NCBI GenBank assembly: GCA_004794785.1
Contig: SJOL01006491.1
Location: 649,041-713,040, forward strand
Source: Opisthorchis felineus
Taxonomy: Eukaryota; Platyhelminthes; Trematoda; Opisthorchiida; Opisthorchiidae
Direction: 5' to 3'
DNA length: 64,000 nt
Shown here: positions 13,921-25,999 of the stretch, piece after piece
Position numbering within the stretch: the first letter of the stretch is position 1
How the letters are laid out: each line of letters starts with the position of its first letter
Translations under genes and position numbers: made by a program
The notes under the pieces: model-generated
What the model was told of the DNA's origin: nothing
The model's database searches: none
Seen by the model: only the letters and a program-made list of their open reading frames with translations

Positions 13921-15886
13921 TATTCATAATTATCCCGCTACTGTAGATTTGAATCCTAAACTGCTCTTATGGGTGTCATTTAACAATGGTATGCTGATCA
14001 GGGGAACTAAAAATGACACTGTTATAGGAAAATTAGACAAGTATATTAGGCGTGGAATATTCTACTTAAGAGTGATTACTTTCAAACGCACCCTAATTAT
14101 CTGAGTTAACTGTCGCGAAAATTAACACAACCGAACGTTGGAACTATAAGTCTTCTACTAATTTGAATAAAGTTAGAAAACGTTGTTGAATATCAGCTGC
14201 ATTAAAGGAAACGAGGAGCTGGAGAATGCCTACTTAGGCAAGACAGAGAAGGAAGTACAACTGTGCCTTGAGCGCAACGTTAGGGTTCAGCCACACGGTC
14301 TTCTTGCCTATTGCCAATGTGGACATTCGCCGAGGAAGGCTAGCTAGGCTTTTTCATGAGTGCCATAGGGCGTCGCCGGAGTACCAAATAACAGCAAGCC
14401 TCCTGTATAAGCACTCAAGCGGATTTCATTAAGCTGCGGTACAGAGACATAGTTCTAGCCACTGCTGTGAGTACGAAGTTGCTCACAAACAGACCTGTTG
14501 TCGTCATACCAAGAAGCAACAGCAGCCGATTCGGACATCAACGAGATTCGAAGATAGTGGTCTTCAAATATTTATTTAAACATCCATATCTTGGCATGAT
14601 GAAACACAAAACTGCATCCGCGAAGGAACTGATGCATGGGCACGAAATGCCCGTGGATATATGGGACAGCGGGCCATGTTCCTTCAGAGAAGCTTTCCCG
14701 TGAGAAACCAGTAGCAGTGCTGCTGAAGTTGTAAATTTGGGTGGTACTGACGAGCTATCAGCCTGAAAAGTCAGGTAAAGATACCAAGCACAAAGCCGGC
14801 CGTTTTCTGCAAAGGATCTGATGGCATAATCATGCATGATAGCAAAGCAAATCTATGGTAAGAAAACGAAAGAATATGCGTACTCCAACAACGAACAGCG
14901 TGCTCGATCGAAGTACCAAATCATGAAATCAGGTTAGCAAAAGGCAGTGAGCAGACCAGTACCCAAAGTTGTTCAATCTAAACAGGACAGACAAGCGGAA
15001 AGATGAATGGAGCAGTTCGGATAACTGCCCATTTTGAAATGTGCTCCACCATCAACAATAGTGGACGGAAGGTGTGTGGAATCATGAAAGACCTCATGGA
15101 ATAAACAAGGGGATGAAGATAATAATTTATACTGAACAAGGTTCCAGTTACTGTGACGAAAAGGACATACCTCATTGAAGGACAAGCCATAAATAAACCT
15201 TTTAGGGTTGCTGAACACAGGCAGCAGACCTAGAACAAACGACGGTGTTCTAGAATCAGTAAGATTTCACCTGGAATTTACCTACGGACTGTAGGAAACC
15301 ACTACATCAGGAGTTGATCCATAGATACAGATTGTGCCAGGGCAGCCAGAAATGTTACGAGGATCACTTCCGAGCGAAATATAGGGGCTGATTTTTGTAC
15401 TACATGGAAAACTCAGTACTAGATCTTTTTATTGCACCCTACCCTTATCTCCACTAGAGAAACCATCAGTCGCCTGCTATACAAGTGAGGTGTGTGTTGG
15501 CTACCCTTAAACCTAACGATTTCTGGTTCAGGTATGAAAGAAGTGACCGTGTGAGCATGAGATGCATTGTGTTGTATGGATGTATAAAAAAGCTACTGCA
15601 CAGTTTGTTAGTCACAATTATAACACGTCCGTCCACTTCAGTCGGCCGGTGGTCAGTCATAATTCGTGTTTTTCGCTACAATAACTTGAGGCTTAAATTT
15701 CGCTGAACATACACGACGTTTCTGCAGATTATTCTTGTTCATAGATTTGACTTGATGAGAACCCCATATGTACCGCTTGTACTCTAATCTATCTGGTGGT
15801 ATTTAATTATCAGTAAATAGCAAATCTTTATCTGATTTTAATTCTGTAACAATGGACTCCAACCTACAATTAAATAAATTTTGTAG
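13921..15886. other. Stretch without recognisable genes
   Basis: Nothing is supported here. A frame at 14467-14703 (+) and its minus-strand counterpart at 14538-14837 are both open, but neither shows a known motif. No splice-bounded exon or repeat family was recognised before the exon that starts at 15887. Confidence 0.35.
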
Positions 15887-16250
15887 TGAACCGCGTCTGT
15901 CAGTGGAACTCAGGAGCATCCAGGAGAAAACATAAGCGAGGTTTAGTGAACAGCCTTCGCCCGCGGGCCTGCAAGCAAGCAGTGTTATCACTCGTGGCTA
16001 CCTCTGCTTTATTACTAATCGTAATCCACTTGTTTGTTAGCCTGGAAGACTCAACGCCACTGTTCAACATTTTCGCAAACCGGTATGCAAGCTTCTTCAG
16101 AATAAACGATAAAGTACTTCACAGTAAGTCACACTGGGTTTCTTTCAACCCATTAGAAAGGTTTCCAAACGAGACACTAAAGACCGAACTTCCATACTCC
16201 TTATCTTCCACAGTTGGCCGCAATCCGAAGAGAATCTGGCAGTCAGGCAA
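15887..16250 (+). CDS. Candidate first coding exon of a type II membrane glycosyltransferase-like protein
   Basis: The frame is open from an acceptor-like TTTTGTAG (AG at 15885-15886) to a donor CAA|GTGAGA after 16250, ending in phase 2. The exon begins TG AAC. If the upstream exon or spliced leader ends in A, the joint creates an ATG split by the splice. The protein has a basic N-terminal tail of about 35 residues, then a hydrophobic helix (QAVLSLVATSALLLIVIHLF), then a lumenal stem with one N-glycosylation site (NET). It ends in NPKRIWQSGK. That ending resembles the IPKxIWQTGK opening of the catalytic domain in DXD-type (OCH1-like) glycosyltransferases, and the topology fits a Golgi enzyme. 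No downstream catalytic exon or DXD motif was found, so this could be a gene with distant exons or an orphan fragment. Confidence 0.45.
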
Positions 16251-16880
16251 GTGAGAGAAATTTCTTATCAGGCTACAGTTTCCAGGTGCTCACCTGAGTG
16301 AGGCACAAAATATGGGTCGTAATTTGTCATGTATACCCAGAAGCCGCGCTATTCCTGTCCTAAACAACGATACGAACTAAACTTTGAGGAGAAACATGAA
16401 ATGCGTCCAAAACCACTGCTCTATACATTGCACGTCACTTCACTTGCAGCTGCGGTGAAGCTTACCTTTGCGGAAGTGGACGCAGTTGTGCTGAAGCACC
16501 TGAGAAAGCTTAAGTCGTCATTAGAGTCCGGTGTTAACTGATCGACTGAGGGACTACAGGCCGAAACTCGGAAAGCCGTTCTGTCGATCTCAAAACGGAT
16601 GATAAGCACAGGTTACCAGGTCTATCTAAAAACGGCACTCATAATTTTACTCAGTTCTGTAGACCCGATTCTGATCAGCTAATATAGATCAAATTTTGCA
16701 CCACTGTGGCCTTAGTACAGGCCTTCCTTTTGTTTGGGGGTTGAAAACCAGTTATTAGCGATCTAAAACGCGAGTGGATGCGTTCAAGTATGTAACCCCC
16801 CTTTGTGCTGTAGAATGTAACCTTCAACAGAATGAAAAAGAAATTAATTTGTCGCAAATGATAATGTGTGTTGATTTCTG
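16251..16880. other. Stretch without recognisable exon
   Basis: This follows the donor of the candidate glycosyltransferase exon and would be its intron. A frame at 16329-16541 (+) is open, but it hits a stop when joined in the phase required by the upstream exon. Nothing else was recognised. Confidence 0.35.
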
Positions 16881-17110
16881 TCTAATTTGGGTTCAAGTAG
16901 AACACTGGATTGAGGAAAACTCAGGGACCGCGCCTACTTGATGAGTCCCAAGAAGGAGGAAACCAGTCGGGGACTGTCAGACTGCGGCAACCTTATTCGT
17001 AATTTCCTTCATCAAAATATACTGCGATTTCTTGGATATTGTGCCAACTGAAACATGAGGCAGCCTTTGTGCAGCGCACTTATTTAAAGAATGTAATAAC
17101 CAGGAGATTA
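16880..17110 (+). mobile_element. HHR family A repeat, plus-strand copy
   Basis: The copy contains, in order, TTGGGTTCAAGTAGAACA, the HHR-like core at 16931-16972, GCGGCAACCTTATTCGTAA, and GCCAACTGAAACATGAGGCAGCCTTTG split across about 17040-17070. The same blocks in the same order recur at 25340-25510 (+). Their reverse complements occur at 21815-21905, 25100-25170 and 27960-28040. I read it as a pseudo-LTR or terminal piece of a Penelope-like or other non-LTR element. The element class is inferred from known HHR-bearing Penelope elements, not shown directly here. Confidence 0.6.
16931..16972 (+). ncRNA. Hammerhead ribozyme-like motif, family A
   Basis: GCCTAC (helix I 5' strand) leads into TTGATGA (consensus CTGATGA). 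The stem II region GTCC-CAAGAA-GGAG is imperfect, then come GAAA, a short stem III region CCAG and UC, and then GGGGAC, which can partly pair back with helix I. The first core base (C3) is T, and stem II has mismatches. Activity is doubtful, but the architecture matches the better copy at 27964-28009. Confidence 0.55.
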
Positions 17111-20026
17111 AACTAAGATCCACTTAACTATACCGTCAAGACCAAGCCGCTGTGCAAATTTCGCGTAGAAGGAGAAGTTCGGAGAAGAATCTTGCCTGAA
17201 AGTAATTTATTCGCCTGCGCAAGCAATTAAACACACGCATGTTCCGAACACAATCAGGATGAAACTTGCTATCCAAAACATCACGAGTCCTATCCTTTGC
17301 AATTCATCTGATAAATTTCAGCAGGGTCAAAGAAGCTCAGGTGTCTTAGAGTTTCGGGAAGCGACGACATATTTACAAAGGGCAGTATAAGTGACTTTTG
17401 CACTTGAAGAGGTTGGGTCAGTTTTGATTCGTTTATGTGATTCGTTTTACGTCTGTTGCTGAAATGCTTGGTAATCTGGGAAATTTTTCTAAAATTGTTA
17501 TGCGTGCGTGCACAAACTAGGTAAGTATTTTCGACATGTAATTATTTAGAATTATCTAGTTACTTATTAATCGGACACAAATTATATGCATCGTCATCTC
17601 CACATACTACTTGCGCTCCCCTGTTGGGAATCAGCGCATGTTCTTTTCTGGAGTGTTTGCATCAGTTGAGTTATTCAGATGTGCATAGCTTCTTTGCATT
17701 TGCGGCTGCGGGATGAAGAAACTGGCACTGATTTTCGGTGCGTTTTTCAGCTACTTGTAGCCCATGAGTAGCTAGGAGTGAACGTGCTCACATAGAGTTT
17801 TGCAAACAGGCCTGGTTAGGATTTAAATAGAATGTTCAGGAATGTTGCGTATGTATCCACCCTGATTAGGGGTCAAAAACAGTGTACAGCCCTCGGATTT
17901 TGTACGGGGGCTGTGACGAGAATTAGGTGGCTTTTGGGACTATTCCTCTCACATGTCCAGGAAGAATAGCTGCTCATTCTCGTCCCACTGATTAATTAAC
18001 TTTTCCAGGCTATTACTGTTAGGTTACTGCTGTTAGGTTGCTCATAACCTGGTGTCCAGCGCTCTGCATCTTAATCATCAAATTCTCTGCGAGAAGCTGT
18101 GATTTTAAATGTTAGCACTTGTCAACGCTTAGCCATACGAATAAAACAGCTGCGTGACATTCTGATTGGTTTCTGCATCATAGACTCGTTTAGAATTTCT
18201 GATGCTATCTGAACTGCTCGCGCTCCTAAACGTACACCAACACGCCTTGTTACGTCATTTTCAATGCGGCATTGGGATAAATACATTGAATACTCATCCT
18301 TACCTGAAAGATATACTCTTTCAAACATAGTATGCTTGTATTATCCGTTTTATGAATAGTTCTCACTGCTAACCTCTACCACTACTCAATAACGAATATC
18401 GCTATATACATCGAGTTACTTAAGAAATTGTAGTTACAATCGGACCTGAGCTCGATTCATTATGTTATCACACTGACTTCAGAGTTTCCTTTGCTTCCTT
18501 TCAATAAGACCTCAAACCTATTATAGTCGCATTAGTGTGGCTATTCAAAAGTGGCCAGCTTCAAACTAAGTTGCTACCGTAGGTTACAAAACGACTGAAG
18601 AAAGTCTAAGCACGTTCGCATTTTAGCCAGCATACTTAAACAAAATGGCACCGGAGCAGAAATTATTTGCGATATAGACTTGCATGCTCTAATTATTCTG
18701 CTGAGCAATAGCGCACTCTCCGTAAGCACAGTTAATCTCGGTAAACCATTGGGGATATTTATGGGATAGGCATTTACTGTACCCGACTGCATATGTATTA
18801 AACACGCGTTTGTATCCAGACTTCAGATTTCAAAACATAACTAAACCAAACGGTGGTTGAATGAATTTCTACACTGTTCGTCAGCTTTTGTCCCTATGAG
18901 ACCACACACATTTTCACTACAGTCATCAAGCACAGAAGGCTTACGTTTCAACAGAATCCTCAAGAGTGGCCTGGTGTGTTGCCTAGGGATTGATTTGAAA
19001 TAATAAGTTCAAGGCACTGTGTGACAGGGAGACGATAAATACAGAAGGGTTTATTAGGTTTATAGCCATGCAGAATGTTTAGGAATACCGATATACTTCT
19101 TGGAGTTTCCTAGTTTCACTGTTACCAAAAAATATAAAGCGATGATGGGATTACACGAATAACGAAAGTCCCAAAAGAAGAAGAGTGGAAACTGTTTGGT
19201 GGCTCTTGGAGCTTCAAAAGCTTTAGTGTCTGTTTTGTGAAAAATTCGATTCTACGGAAGCTCAGCAATTATTATAAGTAAACTTCGACATTAAACTATG
19301 TCGTTCTTAAGTCTAGAACGATGAAAATGTAACACTCAAAGCAGACACCAGTTCTTTGATTAGATGGGGCAAAACGTGTGAGGACTAGGTTAAGTTTTTT
19401 CAGCAGTGAGAGTAACACCAATTGTACTATACTAAAGATCTTTTCAAATGCTAGTAAGCGACGAAAGCTGGCGCTAGAAAGGCTGTAGTTTTGTGTTATA
19501 TCAAGTATGGTTTGGATTCTGATCACAACCTTCAAAATGGGAAATTTACTTAAATTGTATATCTGGAACTTTTGCCTAATTTATCCATGCAAGACCGTAC
19601 AGATATTTCGGGAAGACCTTGGCTTGCCAGCATGTACGCAAACTGGTGCAAAATTTAAAACCGAAGATGATCGATTTTACGCACAAGTTTCGTGACTGAC
19701 CTGCCGTATTGATTAGGTCTCAACTGCTTGCCATTCCTGGTCTGAATAAAGTGAGTGGGTTCAAATTCGTTAAATTGTTCTTCCATCGTGAAACGTTTTC
19801 CAACAGTATACCGGATGCTTTGGACGAGCTGACAGCATTTCGACAGTGAGTAACGTTTAGAAGATATTTGTATACGGTTTATTAGGTTAACTCAGCTGGT
19901 TGTTCTGATAAAACCCCATTTCGGTAAAAAAGATTAGCTTTGTTTACACACTGGTGCTATTTGGATGGACAGATAAATCTGGATATAGACATACATACAT
20001 ACAGATATATAGATATATATTTATAC
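17111..20026. other. Stretch without recognisable genes
   Basis: AT-rich, stop-dense sequence. The only repeat hint is GAATTAGGTGGCTTTTGGGA at about 17920-17940, shared in part with the element at 13780-13920. No exon with convincing splice borders was found. Confidence 0.35.
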
Positions 20027-21010
<984 letters not shown>

Positions 21011-21129
21011 GTAGGCAGATGACGAGGGTTACTCATCAGTCGGAAACACAAAGGATAAAAGAAAAAATCATAACGCTCAGTCGTGAACACGTTCATCTAT
21101 TCAAACTGGATAATTCAGATGCGTGCAGT

Positions 21130-21330
21130 GTGCACTACTGGAGTGGTGGTTAAACGCTTGGCTTGCGAACCATATGTCTAGGGTTCAAATCCCGTCACGG
21201 CACTGACGGTGAACTCTAACGAGAGCGGAACTCGAGTCAAGCTCTTTCACACTTCAGTGTGGACTCGCCAGAATAATTGCAACAGGATAGGGGGAAAAGT
21301 GTTCCAACAAAAGTGATGTGAACGTGAAAA
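21130..21330 (+). mobile_element. tRNA-derived SINE, family 1 (old copy)
   Basis: The head has an A-box-like TGGTGGTTAAACGC and a perfect B box GGTTCAAATCC inside TCTAGGGTTCAAATCCCG. It then runs into a decayed hammerhead at about 21200-21240 and a tail with GTGTGGACTCGCCAGAATAATTGCA. The same order of tRNA-like head, HHR and GTGGACTCACCAGAATGATTGC tail occurs at 44500-44745 and 54740-54990. The tail also occurs in reverse at 51250-51390. Confidence 0.8.
21199..21242 (+). ncRNA. Decayed hammerhead motif in SINE family 1
   Basis: The position equivalent to CTGATGA reads ACGGTGA, and GAAA reads GGAA. Stem II (ACTCTAACGAGAG) and the stem III palindrome CUCGAG before UC survive. Helix I GCACTG no longer has its partner (CAAGCT replaces CAGTGC). 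Core changes at invariant residues make this copy almost certainly inactive. Confidence 0.6.
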
Positions 21331-21609
21331 GAATCAGGTGTCCATCAGTGGTGTATATCGATGTTCGGTCAACCTACAAGAGGCTATTCAATGTGTCAAG
21401 GTGACTGTCGCAAGTGCGTGAGTTGAACCTAAGGTCAGCTGGCCACACTATTGGTTGGCATTTATGAGCCCTGACACCCCAGTGGATAAGCACCGACGGT
21501 TGTTTCGACTAAAGGAGGTGTGTGGATTGCCAAGTCACAACATCGTTCTGCGCGCCTTGTTAAGCCCGTATGAGTTGGCAGAGCCTGGTTAAATTAGACA
21601 ATGCTGTTC

Positions 21610-22080
21610 GGTAATTACTCTTACGTGAACATGAATTTGGTTTTTTGATAGGTGACTCAACTGAATCCAGCTGAATCTCTCGTTTATGATGTTCCTAAGC
21701 AACTGAACTTGATGCATCGGGCCGCCTCGTGTTTCGGTTGGTACGATATTCGAGGTATCGCGTTACATTTCATAGACGTAATACACTACTCATAAGATTG
21801 CTGAAAACTTCTGGCAGCCTACTACCGGTTGTACTCTTCATGGAGCTCATCAAGTAGGCGCAGTCTATGTGTTTCCTTCCGTCTTATGTTCTACTTGAAC
21901 CCAAAGTGGATAGAATTGTAGACTATTCTCATTTGCGTACGAATTTATTTTTTCGAGAGGAGACTCGACTGAATCCAGCTGAATCTCTCGTTTATGATGG
22001 TCTACTTCAACCAAATGTGCTGCACCTGGCTATTTCATGTTTCATTTGGTTCACTGTTCAAAACGGACAACGCTATTAAT
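21610..22080. mobile_element. HHR family A repeat cluster
   Basis: GACTCAACTGAATCCAGCTG followed by AATCTCTCGTTTATGATG occurs at about 21655 and again, with small changes, at about 21960. The same block is found at 46483-46520 and 47630-47670. Between the two copies lie a minus-strand HHR-like motif (21816-21862) and the reverse complement of the ACATAAGACGGAAGG/GTTCAAGTAGAACA block of family A. The direct duplication plus inverted block suggests nested or tandem terminal pieces of one element, directly upstream of the Penelope-like remnant. Confidence 0.5.
21816..21862 (-). ncRNA. Hammerhead-like motif, family A (degenerate)
   Basis: Read on the minus strand: GCGCCTAC, TTGATGA, GCTCC-ATGAA-GAGT, ACAA in place of GAAA, then CCGG, UA, GTAGGC. 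Helix I (GCCTAC with GTAGGC) is perfect, and the stem III CCGG palindrome and the GUA cleavage site are kept. The core C3 and the GAAA are changed, so it is probably inactive. Confidence 0.5.
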
Positions 22081-22086
22081 TGACAG

Positions 22087-22560
22087 TTGATACTTTCTAA
22101 AGGTCCCGTCGACCCAACTGATCAAAATCAGTGCTTACACAAAATCTGCTGTAAGGGTTGCACTGCTATCTACGTTGGATACACGCACAGACAACTGAGA
22201 GTGAGCTTTGCGGTAAACAAAGAACGCGTATTTTCACCCCGAAATCTCTCGCAGTTCCAAAAACCGGAAAAAGACTAAGTCATTGCTCTGCACGTTTTAT
22301 GGAAAAATGGTTTATTTTACTAGGCTCAGGCGACTCATGCAGGTCTGACAAGGCATGCAGAACGATGGTGTGCGGAAGCCTTGAGAGTTCACACAACATA
22401 CCTGCGTCAGTCGAAACGATGGTCAGTCCATTTACGCTGTGTGGCCATTGCTCATAGACAGCAACGGAAAGCTGTGATCATCAACCCACACCCGTGACTG
22501 TCACACCTTGATCGATTGAACAGCCAATTGTGGTAGGCTGACCGCACATATGTAGACACC
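22087..22560 (+). mobile_element. Penelope-like element remnant (GIY-YIG endonuclease region)
   Basis: The frame 22087-22278 contains CLHKICCKGCTAIYVGYTHR followed by QLR. This matches the pattern C-x-x-C-x-x-x-Y-V/I-G-x-T-x-R-x-L that opens the GIY-YIG endonuclease of Penelope-like elements. The neighbouring frame (22158-22457) continues downstream. At about 22465-22530 a third reading gives QRKAVIINPHP and then HLDRLNSQLW, which resembles the C-terminal part of that domain. At least two frameshifts and a stop are needed, so it is a dead copy. The reverse-transcriptase part was not recognised upstream. Confidence 0.6.
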
Positions 22561-22599
22561 GGTCAAACCGTTTCTTTTGTCCTTTGTGATTCCGATCAT

Positions 22600-23633
22600 C
22601 TTATTTTGGATGAGGATTCCCCCCCCCACGGTGATTGCAACATTGAGTTTAAAACTTTGCTGCACTTGTCGTTGTATTTTTCCACAATCGGCCTATTTAT
22701 GGAAGAATTAAAGTGGCCCCGTTAATTCGAGGGGTACAAGCTGGGAGGTTTAATCTTTTTCACTTTGTTTAGTCCACATAAACTGACCTGGCTGCACGGA
22801 AATAATGGATGTTAGCCATAAAAAGAGATCGGCCAGTTGGTATGGGGTTACAAACTACGGTTTTGAAGCAGGAATTGAAACCTGAGGCCATTGTACACAC
22901 AGATCTAGATGAAGTGACAGTTCCGTGGGCCCGAAGTTAAATGACTAATGTTTAACGATCACGATAGGACATATGAATGTTCCGAGAATAGTTTGAAGAC
23001 ATGCACAACGAAATTTTATCAAAAACACTATTTCTCCTCACCTTATGAGCTCAAACTATGTAAACTATGGATGCACAACACGAAACCGTGATGTGACAGC
23101 TACGTTGTTTAACATTTCGACTGAAACAACCAGGCATGATTTACAGCTTGAAACATGTCCCAGAAGTGCAAATTCATAATACTTCCACTCTAAGTCAGTT
23201 AAGAAAATTGGCTCAAGTTTATTGAAAGCATTTTTTAAATCAACGTGCCGTATTCTGTCGTTTTTCCATCAATGCATCTCTATTATAAATGTCCATACAC
23301 TTTTTTCATATAATATAGCCGCCACGGGCCGATTGCCGAGTTGACTAACGATCTCGAGAGAAAAGTCCCTCCCTGATAGTACCCCAAAATTTATTCAAGC
23401 GGGTATAAATGCCAGCTGTAACCTAACTCATTAAAAACTAGCCTATTTGTAAGGTAGAGTTCAGTTTCCCAGCCATAAATCTCCTACCCAGAGTATGTTG
23501 GTTCCAGCTGTAAATAGAGTAAGATGGAATAATATGAACGCAGTTCAGTTATCGGGTAAGCAAGTTAGGAATCACGTAGTTAAGCCGCAGAATGTTTGTA
23601 TCTACTTTCACTGGTGATTGATCAGTTGGCCGT
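22600..23633. other. Stretch without recognisable genes
   Basis: AT-rich, with a C-run at 22619-22627 and no supported coding or repeat feature. Confidence 0.35.
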
Positions 23634-23938
23634 TCATCTATTCGCCTTCACCAGTTGAGGTAGCATCCTCAGTGCGCGGTTGAGTGAGTAGATCAAGTTT
23701 TCAAGGGTTAGTTGATATTTCTGTGACTGGTTAACCGGAGAACACCTTCCTGATAATCCTATTGGTCCGTTTCGAGGTATGTTGCGTACTGATCTGTAAT
23801 CATTGCATTCGATTAGTGTGCTGAGTAGCTTCTGTCCGATAAATTTCTTTCCCAGTCTGATTGGTTGGTTCCCACTTTCCGTTGTGTCATGCCCTGGTTT
23901 CCCTTCATTATTATCGTCTTTACTGTGTGGTGCTTTCA
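23634..23938 (-). CDS. Candidate terminal exon, function unknown
   Basis: On the minus strand the frame opens after an acceptor-like TTAGCCAG and runs about 100 codons to TGA at 23634. The composition looks protein-like: a polar, basic start (KAPHSKDDNNEGKPGHDTTE) and a helical end (LENLIYSLNRALRMLPQL). No domain is recognised. A second minus-strand frame at 24097-24294 could be an upstream exon with a GTAAAG donor, but its phase does not fit the acceptor used here. Treat it as an unassigned candidate. Confidence 0.25.
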
Positions 23939-24294
23939 CTGGCTAAATTTGCTGCCAAGTTAATCAGAAGGTATGTATCACCAGCTGACCGACTGCAGCT
24001 TTCGAAGGTCCTATTTGTAGCACGTTAGTCAGTCTGGACTACTGGTATGCTTGATTCTTATTAATGAGTCCACCGTTCACAGGTTAGCAGGTTCACCTAC
24101 TGAAGAATGGGAACTTTGCCTTGGAACTTTACCCTCCTCAGAAAGCTCATATTTGAAAAAGACTGTAGCAAGTGATCGACTATCTTTCCGTTGACGAGAC
24201 ACTCAGGTTTCTGGTTTAACTGAGATGTGTATGTCACATTCACTGCACGCACAACATTTCTACTCAACAGATGTAGCTCTTGCGTTCTTCTCAA

Positions 24295-25060
24295 CTCTTT
24301 CCATCATGTTCGAAGACCTTTTCCTCTTCTAGAAGTACTTCAGGAGCTTCTGTACAAAATTTAGAAACATCCTGTTCGCAACGGTTACGTTTTTGTCAAT
24401 TTCATCTTTATTTGGGTTGCTGGTTACTTTTAGTCAAGTCCGGATTGCGGAATTATATGACTGAATGATTCTACTGCATAATATGGGCTGTTGAATGCTA
24501 TTCATGCTACCAGTCAGATTGGGGCATTTTCTCTTGACAATCACCTGCTGGGTTATACGCTCATCCTTATTTCGATACACAACTCGCAATGACTTTAGTA
24601 GAATTTCGGAATCTTAGATCATCTGTCGTGTCTCAGGTTTGTTGCTTCTGAGTGGAACTCCAAAGTAAAACCAGGTGCCCCATGGGCCAATGATATACTT
24701 TCCAGCTTCAATGACTCTAGGGTTTAGGAATAGAATAACCTTAATAACATATCATCCGGTATAACACACACTCAATGGCAAGAGGATATTGGTTTTCCGC
24801 CTTTGAATTCGGAAAAATTTCTGTACGTCAATTTGCATGCAGTTCAGGCCCTGAAAGGGGGGTTAGTGCGGACGTTTTTGTAATTTTTCATTTCGAAAGT
24901 CAATCTGGATTGAGGGCGCACTAGCTGAAAATGTCTCGTCGAGTTGTAATGAAATGTTTGAAGATCTGTTGCTGAGCTAGACATCCGTGCTTCCAATGTC
25001 TCTATTGAATTCGATGCTCCACAACAAGATCAGCCGAAAAGAAGGGATAATGTGTCAGTT
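24295..25060. other. Stretch without recognisable genes
   Basis: No exon or repeat is supported here before the family A element begins. Confidence 0.3.
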
Positions 25061-25190
25061 TGTCTAGAGGAAACACAGAAGCTTGCTGGAAACCTCCGAC
25101 AGCCCACTACCGGTTTTACCTTTCATGGAGCTCATCAGGTAAGCACAGTCTCCGAGTTTCCCTCAGTCAGCCTCATGGTTGACCAAAACT
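25060..25190 (-). mobile_element. HHR family A repeat, minus-strand copy
   Basis: It shares ACAGCCCACTACCGGTTTTA, TCATGGAGCTCATCAGGTAA and CAGTCTCCGAGTTTCC with the copies at 21815, 27960 and 47790. It contains the HHR-like motif described separately. Confidence 0.6.
25101..25148 (-). ncRNA. Hammerhead-like motif, family A
   Basis: Minus strand: GCTTAC, a perfect CTGATGA, GCTCC-ATGAAA-GGT, AAAA where GAAA is expected (G12 changed), then CCGG, UA and GTGGGC. Stem III and the GUA site are intact. The G12 change and weak stem II argue against activity. Confidence 0.5.
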
Positions 25191-25309
25191 GGGTGCATTT
25201 TGCGAAATGTACCCATTTGCATGCTTATTCAATTTTAACCGGTGACCCAAATGAAACTCACTTTCATGATATTCAGCTAGGCTTTAGTTAAGTCTCCGGG
25301 TAGAGGCAC

Positions 25310-25540
25310 ATAAGTGTGCAAATACTTCGCGAATTGCGTTCACTTTGGGTTCAAGACTAATACAGTGCTGACTGCGGGAAACTGGGGGACTGAGTCTACC
25401 TGAGTCTACCAATTGAAGGCTATTGCTGAGTTTTCAGCAACCTTAGGAATATTGTTACCTTAATGAAGTGTGCTAACTGAAGCGTGAAGCGGCCTTTGTT
25501 AAAGACATTCAGATGAATAATAGGATAAATGAGAGATTCG
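25310..25540 (+). mobile_element. HHR family A repeat, eroded plus-strand copy
   Basis: CACTTTGGGTTCAAG, ACTGAGTCTACCTGAGTCTA, TTCAGCAACCTTAGGAATAT, and GCTAACTGAAGCGTGAAGCG with GCCTTTGTT follow the same order as at 16880-17110. The position of the ribozyme core (about 25400-25430) has lost CTGATGA and GAAA. Confidence 0.5.
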
Positions 25541-25769
25541 GCTGCGATTCGGTTACTGAAATCTTAATAGTTGGTAAATAAGAATATTTCGCGAAATCTT
25601 CAGCTTCGTTAACTAGTTGGCCTGAGTCAGAGTAAAACTACCCGTAAGACGGGAGACCTTAGTGCTTCCAAGTTCAGTTTGAAAAGAGGAAAAATGCCCT
25701 TCAACCAAAGTTAATTCAACGTAAAGTTTGTTAGATAAACTGTCGTTACACAGGAAATTGAAACGCCAT

Positions 25770-25990
25770 AATTAAAAGCAATGAGCGGTTGTGCATTGGG
25801 TGGCTGTTGATCTGTTCCCCGAACTTGGCAACTAACTTGGAAAAGTTTTGTCACCAAATGAGGTAGGAGGACCGACCCAACTGCGCACTGATGATGTTTC
25901 TTCGTTTGGTGGCGAAACGTTTTCCAGCTAATTGCCATGCTCGACGAACAGATTAAGGGCCACCTGATCAACAACGAATAAGCGCACCCG
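25770..25990 (+). mobile_element. HHR foldback element, family B
   Basis: The left arm (about 25795-25860: GTTGATCTGTTCCCCGAACT, TGGCAACTAACTTGGAAAAG, TTTTGTCACCAAATGAGG) is the imperfect inverted repeat of the right arm (about 25900-25975: CTTCGTTTGGTGGCGAAACG, TTTTCCAGCTAATTGCCATG, CTCGACGAACAGATTAAGGG). The same arms occur at 47215-47395 and 61915-62115. The right half carries a hammerhead core on the plus strand. The left half contains the mirrored remnant. Confidence 0.65.
25881..25930 (+). ncRNA. Hammerhead ribozyme motif, family B
   Basis: Perfect CTGATGA (25888-25894), an imperfect stem II arm pair, then GAAA (25914-25917) and a minimal CG stem III followed by UU. The flanking GCGCA and TTCCAG do not pair well. 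The core is complete but the helices are weak, so this is a motif call rather than a claim of activity. Confidence 0.55.
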
Positions 25991-25999
25991 CGCTTCCAG

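Noticed and set aside
14467..14837. Overlapping open frames on both strands
   Set aside because: Both strands open over the same bases and neither translation shows a motif. Most likely chance.
21130..21200. Functional tRNA gene
   Set aside because: A- and B-box-like segments exist, but no cloverleaf with paired acceptor stem was found, and the same head recurs as part of SINE copies.
22619..22627. C-run as a regulatory or structural element
   Set aside because: A short homopolymer without context.
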